A program made the translations under genes and the position numbers. Shown in pieces: positions 18,648 to 26,458 of a stretch of DNA of 64,000 bases. Within the stretch, counting starts at the first letter, position 1. Every line of letters begins with the position of its first letter. This DNA is from Rouxiella sp. WC2420 (GTDB taxonomy: Bacteria > Pseudomonadota > Gammaproteobacteria > Enterobacterales > Enterobacteriaceae): contig NZ_CP165628.1 of NCBI RefSeq assembly GCF_041200025.1, forward strand, positions 3,658,001 to 3,722,000, written 5' to 3'. The notes under the pieces are model-generated. The model searched no databases. It was given only the letters and a program-made list of their open reading frames with translations, and was not told the origin of the DNA.

Positions 18648-19666
18648 TGCTGCGCACGGCCTTTAGCTTAACTTCAAATTCAACTTCAACTTTATGCGCT
18701 GCGCTTACTGGGTGGCGGCCCAGACCGCCTCAAGGGTGGCCCTTGGGCCGCCACCCTTAAGAATCCCGGGCCCCTTTTCTTGTGACCAGATTGGTGCAAA
18801 AAAAATAGATCTTTTCAGAAGCCTCGGTGCGTGGCGTTGGCCACGGCCCTGCGGGCTGCCTTCACTCAGTCGGGAGCCAAAAGCGTCTCCCTTTCCTTCG
18901 CTCAGCGTAGGCCTGAGGCCGCCAATAGCAGCTAAAAAGAAAAACCGGCAACTCTACGGCGGTCAAAAGCCGTTTCCTCAGGCAAAATCTTTTTTAAAAT
19001 AAAATTAAAGTGAAAGTGTCGATGATCTGATTGGCGGTCTCGGGGCGGCGCTGAGGGAGTGAGAAAGACGCTTTTGGCTTTCGAACGAACGAGGGGACCG
19101 CGCAGCGGCGCGACCAACGCCACACACGTTGGCAACTGAAACGAACTCATCGTCTGGTGCCGTACAAATAAGCGACACCAAAGGGGCGCGGAGATGCAAG
19201 AGGGCTCGCCCTGGAGACCTCTTGCCCGGTTCCGGCACTGCCGGTTAAATGACCATTGAAATTAATGAACCGGAAAAACGCCTCGGTGATCATTGACCTT
19301 AAAAAGCCCGTGCGCAGCACCTAAAGCCCATGCGCAGCACCCAAAACGCGGAGATGCAAGAGGGCTCGCCCTGGAGACCTCTTGCCCGGTTCCGGCACTG
19401 CCGGTTAATTGACCATTGAAATTCGTGAACCGGAAAAACTCCTCGGTGATCATTGACCTTAAAAAGCCCGTGCGCAGCACCTAAAGCCCATGCGCAGCAC
19501 CCAAAACGCGGAGATGCAAGAGGGCTCGCCCTGGAGACCTCTTGCCCGGTTCCGGCGCGGCCGGTTAATTGACCATTGAAATTCGTGAACCGGAAAACTC
19601 CTCGGTGATCATTGACCTTAAAAAGCCCGTGCGCAGCACCTAAAGCCCGTGTGCAGCATCTAAAGC
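18648..19666. repeat. Composite repeat, module 2
   Basis: Same architecture as module 1: D motif, A (18648-18968), spacer of about 100 bases, B (19030-19186), then three C units at 19187, 19347 and 19507. The inverted arms here are shorter (18832-18926 against 19030-19122) because the TTTTGACC end of B is missing. The right end runs out in degenerate inverted D motifs near 19666. Confidence 0.85.
19187..19666. repeat. 160-bp C repeat, three copies
   Basis: Starts at 19187, 19347 and 19507 give an exact 160-base period. Copies differ at a few positions (CACTGCCGG against CGCGGCCGG; TTAAATG against TTAATTG), so they are not simply a recent duplication. No spacers of the CRISPR kind. Confidence 0.92.
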
Positions 19667-19712
19667 CCCGCGCTGCGGAAAATCAATGAACGAGATTGCG
19701 GGCACAGTGATA

Positions 19713-19907
19713 TCAATTAGCCGCATCTTGCGGAAATTCCGAGTCAGTCCCCACTTCGGGCAGATCCTCGAGCTGTGGTCGAATCCCTTCAGAAATATAA
19801 TCTTTAGCCGCTTTAACGTGTTCGTTTCCCTCCTCGTCGCGCACCAATACATGCTTTATGGTGCCATCCTGTAAAACCTCACGATGAATTCCAGTAAATT
19901 TAGCCAT
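19713..19907 (-). CDS. Small hypothetical protein
   Basis: 64 residues, preceded by a strong GGGAGG six bases from the ATG. It reads MAKFTGIHREVLQDGTIKHV at the start, then alternates charged and hydrophobic residues and ends acidic (LEDLPEVGTDSEFP). No signal peptide, membrane segment or cysteine. I do not recognise the family. It is the first gene after the repeat array and is transcribed toward it. Confidence 0.7.
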   Translation of the reverse strand: MAKFTGIHREVLQDGTIKHVLVRDEEGNEHVKAAKDYISEGIRPQLEDLPEVGTDSEFPQDAAN

Positions 19908-20176
19908 TGCTGCCTCCCTATTGCCATTCAGTCATTGATTAGTTTGAGCATTTATCTCAACTTAATAAGCATAGCGTTTCCATGGCTTTTAGGAGTCCAA
20001 AGCCGCAAATCGATAAGTTTTAGACGACAACCAACCAGAAATTATCAGCTCGACTTATTGGTCAATAAAAATCCGCACTTAGGCCAGCGGATATTACAAT
20101 TTCCTGTTAAATTAACACTATAGTCATTGACCGAGTGACTGCTTCATCGCCGCTATATTCACAGGAGAATGACACA

Positions 20177-21904
20177 TTGGATGCGAGTACTATCAACACA
20201 CTTTTTTTCATAGGCGCAATGTTGGTAGCAGCAAGTATTCTGCTTAGCTCGCTCTCGTCACGCCTTGGCATTCCTATCCTGGTTATCTTTCTCGCTATCG
20301 GCATGCTGGCCGGGGTCGATGGTATTGGTGGTATCGTTTTTGACAACTATCCCGCCGCCTATCTGGTTAGCAATCTGGCACTGGCGGTGATCCTGCTCGA
20401 TGGCGGCATGCGCACTCGCGCCTCATCATTTCGCGTGGCACTTTGGCCCGCACTTTCGCTGGCCACCGTTGGCGTACTGATTACCGCAGGATTGACCGGC
20501 CTCGCCGCCGCCTGGCTATTTCACATCAACCTGATGCAAGGTTTGTTGATCGGGGCGATTATTGGATCAACCGATGCCGCCGCCGTGTTTTCGCTAATTG
20601 GCGGTAAAGGATTAAACGAACGCGTTAGTGCGACGCTGGAAATAGAATCGGGCAGCAACGATCCCATGGCTGTATTTCTGACTATCACCCTGATCGATAT
20701 GATTGCCAAGGGCGAGCACGGGCTAAGTTGGATGTTCGTCGTCGACGTGATCCGCCAGTTTGGATTAGGCATTAGCTTCGGGCTGGTCGGTGGCTGGCTG
20801 CTGCAACAGCTTATTAACCGCGTCACACTACCAACCGGTCTCTATCCCTTGCTGGCTTTCAGCGGCGGCTTGCTCGTTTATGCTGCTACGGTTAGCCTCG
20901 ACGGCAGTGGGATTCTAGCGGTTTATCTCTGCGGTTTGATGTTGGGCAACCTGCCAGTGCGAAATAAACACGGCATCATGCAGACCTTCGATGGGTTGGC
21001 GTGGCTGAGCCAGATTGCCATGTTCCTGGTGCTGGGCCTGCTGCTGACGCCCAGCGATCTGCTGCCGATTGCTATTTCTGCGCTGGCATTGTCGCTGTGG
21101 ATGATCCTGTTTGCCCGCCCATTATCGGTATTTGTCGGCCTGCTGCCCTTCAAAAATTTTACCCTGCGCGAGCGCTTTTTTATCTCCTGGGTGGGTTTAC
21201 GCGGCGCAGTTCCGATTATTTTGGCCGTATTTCCGATGATGGCCGGTATTCCGCAAGCGCATCTTTATTTCAACGTGGCGTTCTTTATCGTGCTGGTCTC
21301 GCTGCTATTGCAGGGAACTTCGCTGGGATTTGCGGCGAAAAAAGCCAAGGTGATTATTCCCCCTGCCCCGACGCCTATTTCCCGCGTTGGGCTAGACATT
21401 GACATCTATACCCAGTGGGAGCATTTCATCTATCAACTTGGGTCTGAGAAATGGTGTGTCGGTGCGGCACTGCGTGATTTAAAAATGCCGAAAGAAACTC
21501 GCATCGCGGCGCTGTTTCGCGGCACGGTGATGCTGCATCCTACCGGCAGCACGCGGCTCAAGGAGGGTGATATTCTTTGCGTAATCGGTCAGGAGAAAGA
21601 TTTACCAGAATTAGGCAAGCTGTTCAGCGATACCAATGCGGTCGTGATGGACGAACGCTTCTTCGGCGACTTTATTCTGGAAGCGGATGCGCCGTTGGAA
21701 GCCATTTCTCAGGTCTATGGTTTGAACCTCGACGAATCAATCGACAAAACGCTGTCGCTGGGGCATTTCGTCATCCAGCTATTGGGGGGTGAACCGGTTA
21801 TTGGCGACCATATCGAGTGGGATGGCCTGACCTGGACAATCGCCGAGATGGAAGGTAAACGGGTGAGCAAGGTGGGCGTGCGCATCGTAACGCAGCAGGC
21901 TTGA
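20177..21904 (+). CDS. nhaP2: K+/H+ antiporter NhaP2 (CvrA)
   Basis: 575 residues from a TTG start that has AGGAG nine bases upstream and aligns with the E. coli N-terminus ([11 protein letters not shown] against MDATTIISLF); an ATG 14 codons earlier is possible but less likely. CPA1 antiporter domain with 12-13 membrane segments ([37 protein letters not shown]), then a TrkA_C-type regulatory domain (about 400-480) and a CorC_HlyC-like tail. Exports K+ in exchange for protons and helps volume and pH control. Confidence 0.95.
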   Translation: MDASTINTLFFIGAMLVAASILLSSLSSRLGIPILVIFLAIGMLAGVDGIGGIVFDNYPAAYLVSNLALAVILLDGGMRTRASSFRVALWPALSLATVGVLITAGLTGLAAAWLFHINLMQGLLIGAIIGSTDAAAVFSLIGGKGLNERVSATLEIESGSNDPMAVFLTITLIDMIAKGEHGLSWMFVVDVIRQFGLGISFGLVGGWLLQQLINRVTLPTGLYPLLAFSGGLLVYAATVSLDGSGILAVYLCGLMLGNLPVRNKHGIMQTFDGLAWLSQIAMFLVLGLLLTPSDLLPIAISALALSLWMILFARPLSVFVGLLPFKNFTLRERFFISWVGLRGAVPIILAVFPMMAGIPQAHLYFNVAFFIVLVSLLLQGTSLGFAAKKAKVIIPPAPTPISRVGLDIDIYTQWEHFIYQLGSEKWCVGAALRDLKMPKETRIAALFRGTVMLHPTGSTRLKEGDILCVIGQEKDLPELGKLFSDTNAVVMDERFFGDFILEADAPLEAISQVYGLNLDESIDKTLSLGHFVIQLLGGEPVIGDHIEWDGLTWTIAEMEGKRVSKVGVRIVTQQA

Positions 21905-21936
21905 CCACTTAAAGAAAGCTGCCGGCCATTACCCAC

Positions 21937-21968
21937 AAAAAAGCCTGCTACGATAGCAGGCTTTCTTT
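21937..21968. terminator. Bidirectional terminator nhaP2/osmE
   Basis: AAGCCTGCTA-CGA-TAGCAGGCTT with A-run before and T-rich sequence after, between convergent genes. Confidence 0.9.
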
Positions 21969-21987
21969 TGAACTCAGAGCAAGCAGA

Positions 21988-22320
21988 TTACATGCCTGAC
22001 TGTGGGTCTTTATCGTAATCTGAACAGCTTTGGAAGCCTTTGTTCATCACATGACCGGTGTCATTGTAGCTAACAAAATAGGTCTGTGCTTTGCCATCAC
22101 GAGGGGCAACGGCATAAGTCTGGCAAGTCCCTTTCGCGTGGATCATGGTAATTTCGGTAGACGGTGGACCGGCAATTGCGCGAACCTGAGATCGGGTCAT
22201 TCCGACTTTCACATCACTGACCACTGGATCTTTAACATAGCTTGCAGCTCGGTCATAAGTTTGACAACCCGCAAGTACGGAAACCGCTGTAGCAACCATA
22301 ATCAACATTTTCTTATTCAT
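21988..22320 (-). CDS. osmE: Osmotically inducible lipoprotein OsmE
   Basis: 110 residues (112 in E. coli). Signal peptide ending in the lipobox LAGC at residues 17-20, followed by a SmpA/OmlA-like domain (VGMTRSQVRAIAGPPS). Expected in the outer membrane facing the periplasm; in E. coli it is induced by osmotic stress and in stationary phase. GGAGG lies before the ATG. Confidence 0.93.
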   Translation of the reverse strand: MNKKMLIMVATAVSVLAGCQTYDRAASYVKDPVVSDVKVGMTRSQVRAIAGPPSTEITMIHAKGTCQTYAVAPRDGKAQTYFVSYNDTGHVMNKGFQSCSDYDKDPQSGM

Positions 22321-22604
22321 GACTTCTCCTCCAGAAGTGCTTTATGTTCCATTAAGGCTAGAAGAAAATGGTCATTAATCAAATTTTTAGTACTTTTATT
22401 TGTTGATTCAGGCCCTAATTCGGCTTTATCTGATCTTTTAGACACGATTACGGTCAGAAAGCCGACACCTCTGCGTGATATTCCAGCCATTTTGTTCTAT
22501 AAATGAAGAAGGTAAGCCATTGAGAATAATGTGAGCGGAATAATTTATGCTCATCAAACCCTGCCGAGCAGGTCAGTGCCCAATACGGACAAGGAGCAGT
22601 GCCA

Positions 22605-23219
22605 ATGCCGCTGGATCGAAGACGTTTTTGTGCTCTTCTCGGTTTTATACCGTTAATGACACTTCCGCGGTGGAGCTTTGCCGAGCCAAGAGAGGTGGCC
22701 ATGGAGGTTTTGCACATCACCAAACCCGACGGCGGCGTGCCCAACAGCCCCCTGCCCGTGCTGATTTATCATCGTGTCATTCCTCCCGAGGCGGTAGACA
22801 ATGCCGACTATCTCGAGCATTTGTTTAGCACCAACGGTTGGCCGCCGCAGTGGCGCTATGGCGTCTATACCTTTACCCATTTCCACAGCAATACGCCCGA
22901 GGCGCTGGGGGTGTTTGCCGGCTCGGCCAAGCTACAACTGGGTGGCGAGAAAGGTAGCATTATTCAGGTGAATGTAGGCGATGTACTGCTGCTGCCAGCC
23001 GGTGTCGGTCACAAACAAGTCTCTGCCGATGACAACTTTATGATGGTCGGGGCTTATCCGCCAAATACCACTGCCGATTTGTGCCATGACGAACCATCAA
23101 AACTTGCCGCACGCAGCAAAGCGGTCGCCAAAGTGCCACTTCCGGCCAGCGATCCGGTTACTGGCCACACAGAAGGCAGCATGCTGCTGTGGCACAGCGC
23201 GAATGCTCAAAGCAAATAA
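22605..23219 (+). CDS. Exported cupin-domain protein (YjlB-like)
   Basis: 204 residues from an ATG with AAGGAG eight bases upstream; a GTG two codons earlier is possible. The N-terminus DRRRFCALLGFIPLM ... FAEP looks like a twin-arginine signal peptide. The rest is a cupin: THFHSNTPEALGVFAG and VGDVLLLPAGVGHKQ give the metal-ligand histidines and glutamate. It resembles cytoplasmic YjlB proteins, which lack a signal; function unknown. A metal-loaded cupin folded before export would fit Tat transport. Single gene with its own terminator. Confidence 0.8.
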   Translation: MPLDRRRFCALLGFIPLMTLPRWSFAEPREVAMEVLHITKPDGGVPNSPLPVLIYHRVIPPEAVDNADYLEHLFSTNGWPPQWRYGVYTFTHFHSNTPEALGVFAGSAKLQLGGEKGSIIQVNVGDVLLLPAGVGHKQVSADDNFMMVGAYPPNTTADLCHDEPSKLAARSKAVAKVPLPASDPVTGHTEGSMLLWHSANAQSK

Positions 23220-23289
23220 CTTGCCCGCAAACACTGTAATTTTTGCTTTTGCGCAGTGTAATGCAGACAAGAAATAAGTAAATGTGATG

Positions 23290-23320
23290 GAAAAATGGCC
23301 AAAACAGCCATTTTTTTATT
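23290..23320. terminator. Terminator after the cupin gene
   Basis: AAAATGGC and GCCATTTT pair around CAAAACA, followed by a T-run and preceded by A-run. It also faces the end of the convergent oxidoreductase gene. Confidence 0.85.
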
Positions 23321-23377
23321 AGGCGGGGACTCTTTATGACTCGGATTCTGCGACGAAGCCAATGCCAATTCTCATGC

Positions 23378-24706
23378 TCACAGCCAGTGCTGAGCGCGCA
23401 CAAGCTCACCATCGGTGAAACGCGACAGGCGATAAGGCGTGGCGTCGACAATTGGAGTCGCGTTCTGCACCAAATCCGCCATCAGCTGACCGGCCGCGGG
23501 AGCAATACCAAAACCGTGCCCTGAAAAACCCGTTGCGATGTACAGCCCGGCAACGTTGTCTACGCCAGAGATCACCGGGATAGCGTCCGGCATAGTATCA
23601 ATCAGCCCAGCCCAGCTTTGTGCCACCTGTAATCCGTCGAAGGCTGGCAATGCCCGTTTCAGATCCCCCACCATTTGCTGCAATGAAGGCTGATGCGGCG
23701 CGGGATCCAGCACGCGAATGCGCTCGTAAATGGACGTTTTATCAGCTTGCCCAGGTTTCCATAACAGCGCTTCCTCAACAAATCTCGCCCCCAGTTTCAG
23801 CTTCAACGCTCCCCGCTCAACCTTAAACGCCGGCATAAACTGCTTCATAAAACGCAGCCCATCAGGCGTAATATCAACCACGTTGGTGGCCGAACTGGCG
23901 ATAGTCCAGCCGCCGTCGAGCCGCTTGCGCATCGCGACGCTCCCCAAACTCACGCAGGAAGAGATATCGGCCTCGAGCGGACGGGTACGCATTACCGTTG
24001 AAAGCACTTTAAGCTGTGGGATTTCAACACCGCAGCCTTGCAGCAGCAAACGCGACCAGGCTCCTCCGGCAACGACCACCGACTGGCAGTTTATCGCCCC
24101 GTGTTCAGTAACAACCTGAGTGACTCGCCCGCCGCTGCGCTCGATGGTGCGAACCGCGCAGTGCTGTTGCAGATTAAGGCCCGCCTCAATAGCTGCCATC
24201 GCCATGGCCGGTGCTGCTTTTTGCGGTTCGGCACGCCCATCGGCCTCGGTAAAAAGCGCACCGGCAAAGCTTGAGGTCAGACCCGGAACTCGCGCGGCCA
24301 ACTCCGACGGGCCGAGCATCTGGCTGTGGATATCGTACTGTCTGGCTTCCTCAATCCAGCGCAAATGCCTCTCGCGCTGCTGTTCGTTGCGCGAGCTATA
24401 GATTATTCCCTCGCGACGAAACCCCGTTTCACGACCCGTAGTCTGGTTCATGGTTTCCCAAAGTTGCATGCTGGCATTGATCAGCGGCAGTTCGCGAATA
24501 TCGCGACCAGTGCGGCGACACCAGCCCCAGTTGCGGCTGGACTGTTCGGCGGCCACAGTGCCCTTTTCCAGCAACACGGTTTGCACGCCTTGCCTCACCA
24601 AAGCCAGCGCGGTGGCGATACCGACTATTCCCCCGCCAATGACGACGACCTCTGTCTGGCGCGGGAAATCTGCCGAAGAAGGCACAACATCGACTATAGG
24701 TCCCAT
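23378..24706 (-). CDS. FAD-dependent amine/amino acid oxidase (DAO family)
   Basis: 442 residues; GAGG precedes the ATG. Starts with the dinucleotide-binding VVVIGGGIVGIATALALVRQG (about residues 20-40) and ends with GLYIATGFSGHGFGIAPAAGQLMADL, the FAD-closing motif of DadA/sarcosine-oxidase-type enzymes. It should oxidise a secondary amine or amino acid to an imine; the substrate is not evident. Third gene of the minus-strand set after the IclR regulator and an SDR, facing a second operon with an importer and another FAD oxidase. Soluble, no signal peptide. Confidence 0.85.
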   Translation of the reverse strand: MGPIVDVVPSSADFPRQTEVVVIGGGIVGIATALALVRQGVQTVLLEKGTVAAEQSSRNWGWCRRTGRDIRELPLINASMQLWETMNQTTGRETGFRREGIIYSSRNEQQRERHLRWIEEARQYDIHSQMLGPSELAARVPGLTSSFAGALFTEADGRAEPQKAAPAMAMAAIEAGLNLQQHCAVRTIERSGGRVTQVVTEHGAINCQSVVVAGGAWSRLLLQGCGVEIPQLKVLSTVMRTRPLEADISSCVSLGSVAMRKRLDGGWTIASSATNVVDITPDGLRFMKQFMPAFKVERGALKLKLGARFVEEALLWKPGQADKTSIYERIRVLDPAPHQPSLQQMVGDLKRALPAFDGLQVAQSWAGLIDTMPDAIPVISGVDNVAGLYIATGFSGHGFGIAPAAGQLMADLVQNATPIVDATPYRLSRFTDGELVRAQHWL

Positions 24707-24737
24707 TACTTACCTCAATCAAATGAAAAATAAGTGA

Positions 24738-25442
24738 TTAATACTGATCTTCAACCGTCCAGTTTACCGGGATCTCGGCAATACTGGTGGTGGTTGGCAG
24801 CTCCAGAACCGTGCGAACCAGGTGTGCCAAGTCTTCAGGCTGGGTCATTTTTTCCGGTTCGGCGCTGGAAAGTGCGGTGCCCATATCGGTGGCGACGAAT
24901 CCCGGACAAATTGCGGTGCAGCGAATTCCTGCCTCATCACCAATGCGACGCAGACCGTGAGCCAAAGCCAGCGCAGCAAATTTACTCATAGAATACAGGC
25001 TTGAACGCTCACCGCGGACGCGCTTGCCGGACAGCGACACCAGTATCACGATACGCCCCTGACCGCTGTCCACCAGATGCGGCCACACTTTTCGGCTCAG
25101 GCGCATTGGAGATTTCACGTTGGTATCAAAGGTTTGATCAAATTCTTCATCCGTAGCTTTAAGCACTGATACCGGCAACATCACCCCGGCATTGTGCACA
25201 ATGGCATCAATTTTTCCGAATTTTGCCACAGTCGCGGCAACCCAGCGGTCTTCAGTTTGCGGGTCGAGCGCGTCAAATTGGCACACCAACTGGCGGTCTT
25301 GATGCTCAATCAGCACGTCTTCCGGCTTGCGGCAGCCGAGACTGACATCCCAGCCGTTGTCGATCAGGTTTTTGGCAATCGCCGCGCCGATTCCTCGGCT
25401 GGCTCCGCTTATCATGGCGACTCGTCGTGGACTATTGCTCAT
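24738..25442 (-). CDS. Short-chain dehydrogenase/reductase
   Basis: 234 residues, classical SDR. The cofactor loop reads SGASRGIGAAIA (about 13-24), the structural motif HNAGV is in place, and the catalytic Y-x3-K is YSMSK with the serine in VSLSGK. NAD(P)-dependent; substrate unknown. Lies 46 bases after the IclR gene and 31 before the FAD oxidase, so probably cotranscribed. It may reduce or oxidise a carbonyl intermediate of the cluster. Confidence 0.88.
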   Translation of the reverse strand: MSNSPRRVAMISGASRGIGAAIAKNLIDNGWDVSLGCRKPEDVLIEHQDRQLVCQFDALDPQTEDRWVAATVAKFGKIDAIVHNAGVMLPVSVLKATDEEFDQTFDTNVKSPMRLSRKVWPHLVDSGQGRIVILVSLSGKRVRGERSSLYSMSKFAALALAHGLRRIGDEAGIRCTAICPGFVATDMGTALSSAEPEKMTQPEDLAHLVRTVLELPTTTSIAEIPVNWTVEDQY

Positions 25443-25488
25443 CGGCTTGCTCTCTTAATGTTGGTAAAAAGAAATGATAATCAATTAG

Positions 25489-26304
25489 TTAGCGCGTAGA
25501 TACCCGTTCAGGTGAGCTGAGGCGTTTATCCAGCGGGTTAAGCATTGGTTCGATTTTAGCCACTTCTTCACGCAGCAAAGCTACGTGCTGCGCGATCAGT
25601 TCTGGCGTCAGGCGCGGAGAAAGCAGCGTCAGACCCAAAGAGGCGACAGTACCGGTTCCTGATACGGTCACGGGCACCGCAATACCGGCAATTCCGGGAA
25701 TTAATTCACCGGAATCAATGGCAAACCCCTGCTCCGTCGTTTCCGCTATCCAGCGTTCAATACGTTCTGGCGTCAGCATCGGGTATCCCGTCATGCGCGG
25801 CAGGTTTCGGGCAATAATCTGCTCACGTTCTTCCAGCGACAAAAATGACAGGATCGCCAGACTGCCCGGCCCCACGCCCAGCGGGACAAAGCCACCAATG
25901 GAACCGGTGAGCGTTTGCATCTGAAAGTCTCCGTCAAAGCGGTCAATACAGACTGAATCATCTTTGTCGCGAGCCATCAGCATCACTGTCTCTCCGGTCT
26001 GCTGACGAATGCGTTCCAACGCAGGTTGAAAATGATGACGTAAACCGGGCCCATTCGCCGCCTTCACGCCCAATATCAACAGCTTGGTTCCAAGACGGTA
26101 ATGTTTTCCGCCGTGCATTTTGTTAAGAAAACCGTGATCCACCAGCGAATTCAGAATGCGGTGACAGGTGACTTTATTCAGACCCGATAGCTCACACAGC
26201 GTTTTGAGTGTCGCGCCATCGCTGCCGGCACTGGCCACCAAATCAAGCAAAAGTACTGCTCGATCTAAAAGTTGCACCCCATTCTTTACCGCCGATTCAC
26301 TCAT
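25489..26304 (-). CDS. IclR-family transcriptional regulator
   Basis: 271 residues; GGAGAG precedes the ATG. The winged HTH is at about residues 10-75 (TLKTLCELSGLNKVTCHRILNSL) and the effector-binding GAF-like domain follows (VPLGVGPGSLAILSFLSLEE, GIAGIAVPV). Divergent from the flavoenzyme/importer operon and first of its own set. A perfect palindrome TTCCA-N5-TGGAA lies 28 bases upstream of its start, typical of IclR-family operators. Confidence 0.9.
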   Translation of the reverse strand: MSESAVKNGVQLLDRAVLLLDLVASAGSDGATLKTLCELSGLNKVTCHRILNSLVDHGFLNKMHGGKHYRLGTKLLILGVKAANGPGLRHHFQPALERIRQQTGETVMLMARDKDDSVCIDRFDGDFQMQTLTGSIGGFVPLGVGPGSLAILSFLSLEEREQIIARNLPRMTGYPMLTPERIERWIAETTEQGFAIDSGELIPGIAGIAVPVTVSGTGTVASLGLTLLSPRLTPELIAQHVALLREEVAKIEPMLNPLDKRLSSPERVSTR

Positions 26305-26331
26305 CCAAACTCTCCATCAAAAACCTTTAAA

Positions 26332-26346
26332 TTCCACATTATGGAA
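26332..26346. promoter_or_regulatory. IclR-type operator
   Basis: TTCCACATTATGGAA is a perfect 5+5 inverted repeat with five-base spacer, extended to GTTCC-type ends as in PcaU/MhpR-class sites. It sits between the divergent IclR and flavoenzyme genes. Confidence 0.65.
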
Positions 26347-26458
26347 CAAGTTAACATAAGATTTCGGTATGTGGTTTTTTATTGACACAAGATTTAGCAT
26401 ACATCACATTCAATTGACAACCAGGCGGCATCATTTACTGAGTACAGGTAGGCAAACC

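Noticed and set aside
17735-19666. Several 60-100 codon frames inside the repeat modules on both strands
   Set aside because: They recur with each repeat copy, are arginine/proline-rich, have no ribosome sites and overlap inverted repeats; they are best explained as chance frames in GC-rich repeats.
18343-19666. Possible CRISPR array
   Set aside because: Units are 160 bp, directly abutting, without unique spacers, and no cas gene lies nearby.
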